A program made the translations under genes and the position numbers. This document shows, one piece after another, positions 1 to 7,139 of a stretch of 64,000 nt of DNA (position 1 is its first letter; the number at the start of each line of letters is the position of its first letter). Origin of the DNA: Bradyrhizobium liaoningense (GTDB taxonomy: Bacteria; Pseudomonadota; Alphaproteobacteria; Rhizobiales; Xanthobacteraceae); NCBI RefSeq assembly GCF_018130785.1, contig NZ_JAFCJT010000002.1, positions 682,001-746,000 on the forward strand. The letters are read 5' to 3'. The notes beneath the pieces were generated by a model. That model saw only the letters and a list, made by a program, of their open reading frames with translations, did not search any database and was not told the DNA's origin.

Positions 1-299
1 GTAACATACCGGCGTGCGTGAGCTGTCACGGCCCGGGCCTCACGGGCATGCAGCCCGGCATCCCCGGCCTGCTGGGCTTGCGCGCCGCTTACGTCAGCGC
101 GCAGCTCGGCGCCTGGCGCTACGGCACGCGAACCGCAAAATCGCCCGACTGCATGCAGCTCGTTGCCGGTCATTTGACCGAGGCTGACGTCACCGCCGTC
201 GCCGCCTGGCTCGCGACGCGGCCGGCACCAGCTAACCCGGCCCCCGTTCCGAAAGGCACCTACGCGCTGCCTTTCGGCTGCGGCAGCCAGCCCAACTGA
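1..299 (+). CDS. c-type cytochrome, C-terminal part (cut by window start)
   Basis: The open frame enters from the left edge (first full codon at base 3) and stops with TGA at 297-299. The visible 98 residues begin just before a CVSCH haem-binding motif and continue as a small class I cytochrome c domain ending in a Pro/Ala-rich tail. This looks like the last haem domain of a diheme c4-type cytochrome, a periplasmic electron carrier. The next gene starts 8 bases downstream, so it is probably part of the oxidase operon and may feed electrons to it. The start, the signal peptide and any first haem domain lie outside the window. Confidence 0.75.
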   Translation, partial: NIPACVSCHGPGLTGMQPGIPGLLGLRAAYVSAQLGAWRYGTRTAKSPDCMQLVAGHLTEADVTAVAAWLATRPAPANPAPVPKGTYALPFGCGSQPN

Positions 300-307
300 C
301 GAGGCGG

Positions 308-1576
308 ATGATGGGCTCGAAACTGTCGATCGCACTCCTATCGATCAAGCTCCTGGCCCTCGCCGCGCTCGCCACGGCAGCGCAGGCGCAGGACAAGGCA
401 CAAGGTAAGACGGGCGACATCATCGCGCGCGGCGAATATCTCGCCCGCGCCGGCGATTGCACGGCCTGCCATACTGCCGCTGAAGGCCGGCTGTTTGCCG
501 GTGGCCGCCCGATGCCGACCCCGTTCGGAACGATCTACACCTCCAACATCACGCCCGATCCGGAGACCGGCATCGGCAAGTGGAGCGCGGACGATTTCTA
601 CAGAACCATGCACAACGGCCGTTTCCCGGATGGCGGGCTGATCTATCCGGCGATGCCGTTTGCGTCCTACACGAAGGTGACGCGCGCCGACAGCGACGCG
701 ATCTTCGCCTATCTGCGCTCGATTCAGCCGGTGAACCAGAAGAACAAACCGCACGAGCTGCGTTTTCCCTATGACAACCGCCAGCTCATCCTCGGCTGGC
801 GCACGCTGTTCTTCCGTGAGGGCGAGTTCAAGCCCGATCCGACCAAATCGGCCGAGTGGAATCGCGGCGCCTATCTGGTCGAGGGCCTCGGCCATTGCGG
901 CATGTGCCATTCGCCGATCAACGCGCTCGGCGGCACCTCGCAATCGGATGCCTTCAAGGGCGGCCTGATCCCGATGCAGAACTGGTACGCGCCCTCGCTC
1001 ACGTCCAACCGCGAGGCGGGCCTCGGCGACTGGAGCATCAAGGACATCACCGATCTGCTCCAGACCGGCGTCTCCATGCGCGGCGTCGTCTACGGCCCGA
1101 TGGCCGAGGTCGTCCACAACAGCCTGCAATATCTCAATGACGAGGATACGCGCGCCATGGCGGTGTATCTCAAGGGCATCGCGGAGCCCTCGCCTCCGCC
1201 GCCGGCAAGCTCGACACTGCCGACCACCGAGAGCAGCCTGCTCATCAGCCTCGGCAAGACCGTCTACGACAAGAATTGCGCGAGCTGTCACGGCACGCAG
1301 GGTGAAGGCAAGCCGCCGCACTGGCCGCCGCTCGCCAACAACCAGTCGATCGAGATGCAGTCGGCGGTCAATCCGATCCGCATGGTGCTCAATGGCGGCT
1401 ATCCGCCGGGCACCAAGGGCAATCCGATGCCTTACGGCATGCCGCCCTTCGCCGGCCTCCTCTCCGACAACGAGGTCGCGGCCGTCGTCTCCTACATCCG
1501 CACCGCCTGGGGCAATCGCGGTACGCCGGTGTCGGCGCGCGACGCCAACGAGCTGCGCTCGGCACCACTGAACTGA
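308..1576 (+). CDS. triheme cytochrome c, dehydrogenase cytochrome-subunit type
   Basis: A 422-residue protein with an N-terminal signal peptide (cleavage after about residue 27) and three CxxCH haem motifs: CTACH at 51-55, CGMCH at 197-201 and CASCH at 324-328. Length and haem spacing match the cytochrome c subunit of membrane-bound alcohol and gluconate dehydrogenases. No flavin or quinoprotein dehydrogenase lies next to it in the window, so here it probably passes electrons to the oxidase encoded just downstream. A Pro-rich linker near residues 295-305 separates the second and third haem domains. It sits between another cytochrome c gene and the oxidase subunits, with short gaps, consistent with one transcript. 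The electron donor is unknown. Confidence 0.85.
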   Translation: MMGSKLSIALLSIKLLALAALATAAQAQDKAQGKTGDIIARGEYLARAGDCTACHTAAEGRLFAGGRPMPTPFGTIYTSNITPDPETGIGKWSADDFYRTMHNGRFPDGGLIYPAMPFASYTKVTRADSDAIFAYLRSIQPVNQKNKPHELRFPYDNRQLILGWRTLFFREGEFKPDPTKSAEWNRGAYLVEGLGHCGMCHSPINALGGTSQSDAFKGGLIPMQNWYAPSLTSNREAGLGDWSIKDITDLLQTGVSMRGVVYGPMAEVVHNSLQYLNDEDTRAMAVYLKGIAEPSPPPPASSTLPTTESSLLISLGKTVYDKNCASCHGTQGEGKPPHWPPLANNQSIEMQSAVNPIRMVLNGGYPPGTKGNPMPYGMPPFAGLLSDNEVAAVVSYIRTAWGNRGTPVSARDANELRSAPLN

Positions 1577-1595
1577 GAGGCGCCAGAGAACCATC

Positions 1596-1772
1596 ATGAT
1601 CAATTCCGATCCGCCGACCAGCCCAGCCGCCGCCGACCAGGCCGTCGAGGAGGTCGTTGCCCGGGGACCGTCAGGCGCGATCATGCTTGCCGGCATCGCA
1701 ACGGCCTGCGTGGTTGCGATGTGGCTCGCGTTCTACCTATTCGTCTTCCTGCCGCGCGGATCACTGCAATGA
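1596..1772 (+). CDS. small single-helix oxidase subunit (subunit IIa-like)
   Basis: A 58-residue frame starting at ATG 1596. Residues about 1-22 are hydrophilic and about 25-52 form one hydrophobic helix. Its stop overlaps the start of the subunit II gene (ATGA at 1769-1772), the spacing of translationally coupled subunits. The ba3 oxidase of Thermus has a comparable tiny one-helix subunit (IIa), so this is inferred to be an accessory membrane subunit of the oxidase. Sequence alone gives no catalytic clue. Confidence 0.7.
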   Translation: MINSDPPTSPAAADQAVEEVVARGPSGAIMLAGIATACVVAMWLAFYLFVFLPRGSLQ

Positions 1773-2332
1773 GCGCAGAGGACACCCATGGCAGTGCCGA
1801 GGTCGCCGCCCGCGTCGAGCGACGCTGGGCCACCGTCGCCGTGATCATCATCGTGATGATGGCGCTGCTGGCGGCGTTCGCCGGCATCCATCGCGCGACC
1901 ATGCCGCAGCCGCGTGTCGAAACCACCGATCCATCGCGGATTCATCTCTCCGGCGAGTTCGTCGAGAGCAATCTCGGCAGCGTGCTGGAGGCCAATGGAA
2001 ATGTGACGGTGCGCGCGATCGGCCAGCAATATTCCTTCACGCCGGCCTGCATCGTGGTGCCCGCGGATACGCCGATCACGATGCGCGCCACCAGCGCCGA
2101 CGTCGTCCACGGCATCCTGATCCAGGGGACCAACATCAACACCATGCTGGTGCCGGGCTATATTTCCGAGCAGCTGATGCGCTTTACGAGGACCGGCGAC
2201 TATCTGATGCCCTGCCAGGAGTTTTGCTCCTTCGGCCACGAGGGCATGTGGGGCAAGGTCAAGGTGATCGACAAGACCGAATTCGCCGATCGCGCGAAGG
2301 GTGGCGGGAGGCTGAACTGTGTTGGCCAATAG
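1769..2332 (+). CDS. cytochrome c oxidase subunit II (CuA protein, ba3-like)
   Basis: A 187-residue protein with one N-terminal membrane helix (about residues 18-42) and a periplasmic cupredoxin domain. The CuA ligands are visible: His114, then Cys149-x3-Cys153-x3-His157-x2-Met160. A single membrane anchor and short length fit B-family oxidases rather than the two-helix subunit II of aa3 enzymes. I chose ATG 1769 because it overlaps the stop of the previous small gene (ATGA); an upstream frame extension to 1721 would run through that gene. Its 3' end overlaps the GTG start of subunit I. CuA accepts electrons from cytochrome c. Confidence 0.9.
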   Translation: MSAEDTHGSAEVAARVERRWATVAVIIIVMMALLAAFAGIHRATMPQPRVETTDPSRIHLSGEFVESNLGSVLEANGNVTVRAIGQQYSFTPACIVVPADTPITMRATSADVVHGILIQGTNINTMLVPGYISEQLMRFTRTGDYLMPCQEFCSFGHEGMWGKVKVIDKTEFADRAKGGGRLNCVGQ

Positions 2333-3941
2333 GAAGCTCATCCTCGCCCATTTCTGGCTGGCTTTCGGCGTGTTCGGCATCGCGCTCACGCTCGGCGCCT
2401 GGCAGATGTTCATCCGCAGCCCGATCGGTACCTGGCTGTCCAATCCCGAGCTCTATTACCGCTCGCTGACCGCGCACGGCACCGTGATGGGCTACGTCTT
2501 TCCCACGCTCGTCGCGATGGGCTTTGGCTATGCCATCAGCGAGTCCGCGCTGGAGCAGCGCCTGGTCGGCGTGCGCTGGGCCTGGACCGGGTTCTGGCTG
2601 ATCGTCGCCGGCAGCATCACGGCGGTGATCCCCATCGCGCTCGGCCGCGCCTCGGTGCTCTACACCTTCTATCCACCGCTGATCGGCAACGTCTTCTACT
2701 ATCTCGGCGTCGTGCTGGTCGTGGTCGGCTCCTGGATCTGGGTCGCGCTGATGGCGATCAACCTGCGCGTCTGGCGGAAGGCCCATCCCGGCGCACCGGT
2801 GCCGCTGGCGATGTTCGCCAATGTCGCGGGCTCGTATCTGTGGGCCTGGACCGCGGTCGGCGCCGCGCTCGAACTGCTTCTCCAGATCATTCCCGTTGCC
2901 GCAGGCCTGAAGGCCACCATCGACGCCGGTCTTGCCCGCGTGTTCTTCTCCTGGACGCTGCACGCCATCGTCTATTTCTGGCTGATGCCGACCTACATCG
3001 CCTATTACACCATCGTGCCGCGCGCGATCGGCGGCCGGGTCTATTCCGACAGCATGGCGCGGATCTCCTTCATCCTGTTCCTGGTGGTGGCGATGCCGAT
3101 CGGCATGCACCACACCTTTGCCGATCCGATGGTGGGGGCCGGCTTCAAGTTCATCCACTCGGCGTTCACCGCGCTAGTGGCGTTGCCGACGCTGCTGACC
3201 GTGTTCACGATCTGCGCATCGGTCGAGATCGCGGCGCGCCTGCGCGGCGGCCGGGGTATGTTCGGCTGGATGAAGGCCCTGCCCTGGGACAATCCGATGA
3301 TGCTGGCGCTGGCGTTCTCGTTCGTCATGCTCGGCTTCGGCGGCGCGGGCGGCCTCATCAACATGAGCTATCAGCTCGATGCGTCCATCCACAACACGCA
3401 GTGGATCACCGGCCATTTCCACCTGATCTTCGGCGGCGCCATCGTGATCATGTATTTCGCGATCGCCTATGATCTGTGGCCGCATCTGACCGGACGCGAG
3501 CTGATCGACATCCGCCTGATCCGCACCCAGCTCTGGCTGTGGTTCATCGGCATGATCATCACGACCTTCCCGTGGCACTGGGTCGGCATCCTGGGCATGC
3601 CGCGCCGCATGGCCTATTTCGACTTCGGCGATCCCGCGATCGCGCCGCAGGCGCTTTCGGTCGCATTCTCGGCGATCGGCGGCTTCATCCTGCTGGCCTC
3701 GGGCATCATGTTCATCGTCGTCCTGGCGCGTGGCATGCGCGCGCCCCAGACTGATGCCGGGCCCTACCGCTTTGCGGTCGCGGTTCACCAGGCCACGACC
3801 GTGCCGGTCGCGCTCAACACGCATGCGCTATGGGTGGCGCTGATGATCGCGCTCACCCTCACCAATTACGGCTATCCGATCCTAAATCTGGCGCTAGGCG
3901 GGGGCACCTCGGTGCCGGCCGTTTACGTGGGAGCGCAGTGA
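2319..3941 (+). CDS. B-family (ba3-like) cytochrome c oxidase subunit I
   Basis: A 540-residue polytopic membrane protein. Haem and copper ligands are in order: His53 (low-spin haem), His215 with Tyr219 spaced H-x3-Y (CuB His and the cross-linked Tyr), His264-His265 (CuB), and His366 and His368 (high-spin and low-spin haem). It reduces O2 to water and pumps protons; B-family members often have high oxygen affinity. Translation probably starts at GTG 2319, inside the end of the subunit II gene, and the stop overlaps the next ATG (TGATG at 3939-3943), so the operon is coupled throughout. No separate subunit III gene is present, as expected for this family. Confidence 0.92.
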   Translation: MLANRKLILAHFWLAFGVFGIALTLGAWQMFIRSPIGTWLSNPELYYRSLTAHGTVMGYVFPTLVAMGFGYAISESALEQRLVGVRWAWTGFWLIVAGSITAVIPIALGRASVLYTFYPPLIGNVFYYLGVVLVVVGSWIWVALMAINLRVWRKAHPGAPVPLAMFANVAGSYLWAWTAVGAALELLLQIIPVAAGLKATIDAGLARVFFSWTLHAIVYFWLMPTYIAYYTIVPRAIGGRVYSDSMARISFILFLVVAMPIGMHHTFADPMVGAGFKFIHSAFTALVALPTLLTVFTICASVEIAARLRGGRGMFGWMKALPWDNPMMLALAFSFVMLGFGGAGGLINMSYQLDASIHNTQWITGHFHLIFGGAIVIMYFAIAYDLWPHLTGRELIDIRLIRTQLWLWFIGMIITTFPWHWVGILGMPRRMAYFDFGDPAIAPQALSVAFSAIGGFILLASGIMFIVVLARGMRAPQTDAGPYRFAVAVHQATTVPVALNTHALWVALMIALTLTNYGYPILNLALGGGTSVPAVYVGAQ

Positions 3942-4756
3942 TGAGCACGCGCGACCTCTTCACCTTCCGCAACAGCCATTTCAGGATTGGCGTCGGCATC
4001 ACCGCCGCGATCCTGATCGTGACGGCGATCACCGGCTTCATCGTGCTGCCCTTCGCGCAGCCCTGGGTTCAGTTCGCCAATGTCTGGGATGCGATCTGCA
4101 GCGCCGCCGGCGTGCCACAGCGCGCGGCGAATGTTACTGCGCCCGAACAGACAAAACGCCTGTCCGAGGTCGTGCTGACCTCATACACGTTGTCGCGTCC
4201 GAGCCAGGAGGCGATTGGCCGCGGCGCGACGCTGGCGCAGCGCTGCGCGATCTGCCACGGCCCGACCGGCATCAGCCGCGCGGATTCGCCCAATCTCGCC
4301 GGCCAGTATGCGGCGGTGATCTACAAGGAGCTGCACGACTTCCGCTCCGGCGCACGCACCAATGCCGTGATGTCGCCGTTCGCCGTCAACCTGACGGACC
4401 AGGAAATCGCCGATCTCTCGAATTATTACGCCTATCTGCCGCGGCTGCCGGCCTATCACCCGACGCCGCAACTGCCGAAACCCAACATCGTCATCTACGG
4501 CGCGCCGATACGCGGAATCGCGCCTTGCGGCGCCTGCCATGGCAGCCTCGACAACAAGACCGGGAGCCCGTGGCTGGAGGGACAATCCGAGGCCTACATG
4601 AAGGCCCAGCTCCAGGCCTTCGCCTCCGGCGAGCGGCGCAACGACATCAGTCAGCAGATGCGCAACATCGCGCGCGCGATGACGCCGCAGGAGATCGAGC
4701 AGGCGGCGGCTTACTATGCGTCGCAGCCGCCGGACGTCGTGAAGGCGGTGGATTGA
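3941..4756 (+). CDS. diheme cytochrome c, membrane anchored
   Basis: A 271-residue protein starting at ATG 3941, overlapping the subunit I stop by one base. Residues about 19-40 form a hydrophobic N-terminal anchor or signal sequence. Two haem motifs follow: CAICH (102-106) and CGACH (196-200), each in a cytochrome c4-like domain. It is the last gene of the oxidase operon and most likely the dedicated electron donor to CuA. The same two-domain family appears to be represented by the truncated gene at the window start, so the oxidase would be bracketed by two c4-like cytochromes. Confidence 0.88.
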   Translation: MSTRDLFTFRNSHFRIGVGITAAILIVTAITGFIVLPFAQPWVQFANVWDAICSAAGVPQRAANVTAPEQTKRLSEVVLTSYTLSRPSQEAIGRGATLAQRCAICHGPTGISRADSPNLAGQYAAVIYKELHDFRSGARTNAVMSPFAVNLTDQEIADLSNYYAYLPRLPAYHPTPQLPKPNIVIYGAPIRGIAPCGACHGSLDNKTGSPWLEGQSEAYMKAQLQAFASGERRNDISQQMRNIARAMTPQEIEQAAAYYASQPPDVVKAVD

Positions 4757-4763
4757 GCCCTTC

Positions 4764-4849
4764 CGTCATTGCGAGCGAAGCGAAGCAATCCAGAGTCTTC
4801 CGCCGAGGGATTCTGGCTTGCTTCGTCGCAAGGGCTCCTCGCAATGACG
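4764..4849. repeat. intergenic palindromic repeat (REP-like)
   Basis: An imperfect long inverted repeat: CGTCATTGC at 4764-4772 pairs with GCAATGACG at 4841-4849, with further pairing inside (AGCGAAGCGAAGC against GCTTCG). It lies between the end of the cytochrome operon and the convergent COQ10-like gene. The form is that of a dispersed palindromic element common between Bradyrhizobium genes. It could also act as a transcription stop for both flanking operons. Confidence 0.7.
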
Positions 4850-4877
4850 GCGGAGAGAGCGTTCCCCGCTGCGCTCC

Positions 4878-5348
4878 CTACGACGACGCCAGCTTCGGCC
4901 GGCCGTAGATCGCGTCGGCCCGCTTTTCGAATGCGATGGAGAAGCGCGCGAACGCGGCATCGAACATCGAGCCCATCAGCATCGCCAGCATGCGGCTCTT
5001 GAATTCATAAGCGAGGAAGAAGCCGACGTCGCAGACATCATCGCCTTTCGGCTCGAACGTCCAGCGGTTCTCGAGGTTCCTGAAGGGACCTTGCAGATAT
5101 TCGACCAAAATCGTCAGATTGGCGCGGTCGAGGGTCACGCGGCTGGTGAAGGATTCCTTGACCAGCTTGAACGACACCGTCATGTCGGCGACCAGCACCT
5201 CGGTGCCATCGGGCTTCGCCATGCGCTGGCGCACCTTGAGCTCGCTGCACAGCGGAACGAATTCCGGGTAGCGCTCGACGTCGGCGACCAGATCAAACAT
5301 CTTAGGTGCGCTGTGATTGACACGGCGCTTGCTCGAAAATTTGGGCAT
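4878..5348 (-). CDS. COQ10 / RatA-like START-domain protein
   Basis: 156 residues of the polyketide-cyclase/START-like family that includes mitochondrial COQ10 and bacterial RatA. The N-terminal pattern (RRVNHSAPKMFDLVADVERYP) and the later FLAYEFKS segment are typical. Family members bind ubiquinone or related lipids. Some are annotated as ribosome-association toxins, but no antitoxin gene (RatB-like) is present here, so a lipid or quinone chaperone role is the safer reading. It begins 6 bases after the lipA stop and is probably cotranscribed with lipA. Confidence 0.85.
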   Translation of the reverse strand: MPKFSSKRRVNHSAPKMFDLVADVERYPEFVPLCSELKVRQRMAKPDGTEVLVADMTVSFKLVKESFTSRVTLDRANLTILVEYLQGPFRNLENRWTFEPKGDDVCDVGFFLAYEFKSRMLAMLMGSMFDAAFARFSIAFEKRADAIYGRPKLASS

Positions 5349-5354
5349 AGCGGT

Positions 5355-6311
5355 TCAGCGGGCAGTCGCGGCCCGTGCGGCCTTCAGTCTCGCAAAGTCC
5401 TCGCCGGCATGATGCGACGAGCGGGTGAGCGGGCTCGCTGACACCATCAGGAAGCCCTTGGTGTAGGCAACCTTTTCGTAGGACGAAAACTCGTCCGGCC
5501 GCACATAGCGCATGACAGCGTGGTGCTTGCGGGTTGGCTGGAGATATTGCCCGATGGTCAGGAAGTCGACGTCGGCCGAGCGCAGATCGTCCATCACCTG
5601 TTGCACCTCGTGGCGCTCCTCACCGAGGCCGACCATGATGCCGGACTTGGTGAAGATGGTGTGATCGAGCTCCTTGACCCGCTGCAGCAGCCGGATCGAG
5701 TGGAAATAGCGCGCGCCGGGGCGCACCGTGAGATAGCGCGACGGCACGGTCTCGAGATTGTGGTTGAACACGTCGGGCCTGGCCGCGACCACGACTTCGA
5801 GTGCCCTTTCCTTGCGCAGGAAATCCGGCGTCAGGATCTCGATCGTGGTCGAAGGACATGCGGCCCGGATCGCGCGGATGGTCAGTGCAAAATGCTCGGC
5901 GCCACCGTCGGCAAGATCGTCGCGGTCGACCGAGGTGATGACGACGTGGGCGAGGCCGAGCTTGGCGACGGCCTCGGCGACGTTCTGCGGCTCGGCCGTA
6001 TCCAGCGCGTTGGGCATGCCGGTCTTGACGTTGCAGAAGGCGCAGGCACGGGTGCAGGTGTCACCCATGATCATGAAGGTCGCGTGCTTTTTGTCCCAGC
6101 ACTCGCCGATATTCGGGCAGCCCGCCTCCTCGCACACCGTGTGCAGGCCGTTGGCGCGCACGATGTTGCGGGTGTCCGCATAGCCGCGGGTGTTGGGCGC
6201 GCGCACGCGGATCCAGTCCGGCTTCGGCGGCGAAGCGGAGTCGGGACGATTCACCTTTTCAGGGTGGCGCGGGCGCAACGGATTCGAGATGGTATCGACA
6301 ATAACGACCAT
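5355..6311 (-). CDS. lipA: lipoyl synthase
   Basis: 318 residues. It carries both cysteine sets of lipoyl synthases: Cys60, Cys65 and Cys71 for the auxiliary [4Fe-4S] cluster, and the radical-SAM triplet Cys86-x3-Cys90-x2-Cys93. The enzyme inserts sulfur at C6 and C8 of octanoyl groups on lipoyl-dependent proteins such as pyruvate dehydrogenase E2. Length is normal and the frame is intact. It is the first gene of a two-gene unit with the COQ10-like gene and is divergent from the DNA glycosylase gene at 6442. Confidence 0.97.
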   Translation of the reverse strand: MVVIVDTISNPLRPRHPEKVNRPDSASPPKPDWIRVRAPNTRGYADTRNIVRANGLHTVCEEAGCPNIGECWDKKHATFMIMGDTCTRACAFCNVKTGMPNALDTAEPQNVAEAVAKLGLAHVVITSVDRDDLADGGAEHFALTIRAIRAACPSTTIEILTPDFLRKERALEVVVAARPDVFNHNLETVPSRYLTVRPGARYFHSIRLLQRVKELDHTIFTKSGIMVGLGEERHEVQQVMDDLRSADVDFLTIGQYLQPTRKHHAVMRYVRPDEFSSYEKVAYTKGFLMVSASPLTRSSHHAGEDFARLKAARAATAR

Positions 6312-6441
6312 GGGCTGTCCGGTCTGATCAGGTCCTACCTAGTCGGTCTGGCCCGGCATCGCAACCCGGCTCGCCCCGCTTCAGGGAACATGGCAGATAT
6401 GGGCAATATCCTGCTCTGTTCTCTGGCGATTCTCACCTCGA

Positions 6442-7044
6442 ATGGCTCCAGCATCGAAGACTTCCACACCGCGGCTCGGCAAAGCCCTGAACCGGGGCTT
6501 CTTCAACCGCAGCGTCCACGAGGTCGCGCCTGATCTGATCGGTGCGACTATGCTGGTCAATGGTGTCGGCGGGATCATCGTCGAGGTCGAGGCCTATCAT
6601 CATACCGAGCCGGCGGCGCACTCCTACAACGGACCGACGCCGCGGAACCAGATCATGTTCGGGCCGCCCGGCTTTGCGTATGTCTACCGCTCCTACGGCA
6701 TCCACTGGTGCGTAAACTTCGTCTGCGAGGAGGAAGGCTCGGCCAGCGCCGTGCTGATCCGCGCATTGGAGCCGACGCATGGCTTGGCGGCGATGCGCCG
6801 ACGCCGCCATCTCCAGGACCTGCACGCGCTGTGCTCAGGCCCGGGCAAGCTGACGGAAGCGCTCGGCATCACCATCGCGCACAACACCCTGCCCCTCGAT
6901 CGGCCGCCGATCTCCCTGCATGCGCGGACGGAGGATGTGGAGGTGGCGGCCGGCATCAGGATCGGCATCACCAAGGCGATCGAGCTGCCCTGGCGCTATG
7001 GCGTCAAGGGCTCGAAATTCCTCAGCAAGCCGTTCCCGAAATAG
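6442..7044 (+). CDS. DNA-3-methyladenine glycosylase (AAG/MPG family)
   Basis: 200 residues of the AAG family. The conserved core is clear: a VEVEAY stretch carrying the catalytic Glu, then [18 protein letters not shown] and the RALEP strand. The enzyme excises alkylated purines, starting base-excision repair. The start is ATG 6442; no strong ribosome-binding site is visible. A single gene, divergent from lipA and convergent with valS. Confidence 0.93.
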   Translation: MAPASKTSTPRLGKALNRGFFNRSVHEVAPDLIGATMLVNGVGGIIVEVEAYHHTEPAAHSYNGPTPRNQIMFGPPGFAYVYRSYGIHWCVNFVCEEEGSASAVLIRALEPTHGLAAMRRRRHLQDLHALCSGPGKLTEALGITIAHNTLPLDRPPISLHARTEDVEVAAGIRIGITKAIELPWRYGVKGSKFLSKPFPK

Positions 7045-7045
7045 G

Positions 7046-7078
7046 TCTAGAGCCCGTTCCGATGGAACGGGCTCTAGA
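7046..7078. terminator. perfect 15-bp inverted repeat between mpg-type gene and valS
   Basis: Arms 7046-7060 and 7064-7078 (TCTAGAGCCCGTTCC / GGAACGGGCTCTAGA) are perfectly complementary around a 3-base loop. The element lies 2 bases past the glycosylase stop and just past the valS stop on the other strand, so it can stop transcription from both sides. There is no long T tract, so a classical intrinsic terminator is likely but not certain. Confidence 0.6.
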
Positions 7079-7084
7079 TTCTAG

Positions 7085-7139
7085 TCTTGACGCGTTTTCT
7101 TTACGCGAACCGGATTCCACTTCGCTCGAAAACGCTCTA
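7085..7139. repeat. dispersed intergenic repeat overlapping the valS stop codon
   Basis: Read on the - strand, the element begins TAGAGCGTTTTCGAGCGAAG and ends GTAAAGAAAACGCG, with partly complementary ends (GCGTTTTC / GAAAACGC). This is the form of a very common Bradyrhizobium intergenic repeat. Its first three bases supply the TAG stop codon of valS. Confidence 0.6.
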
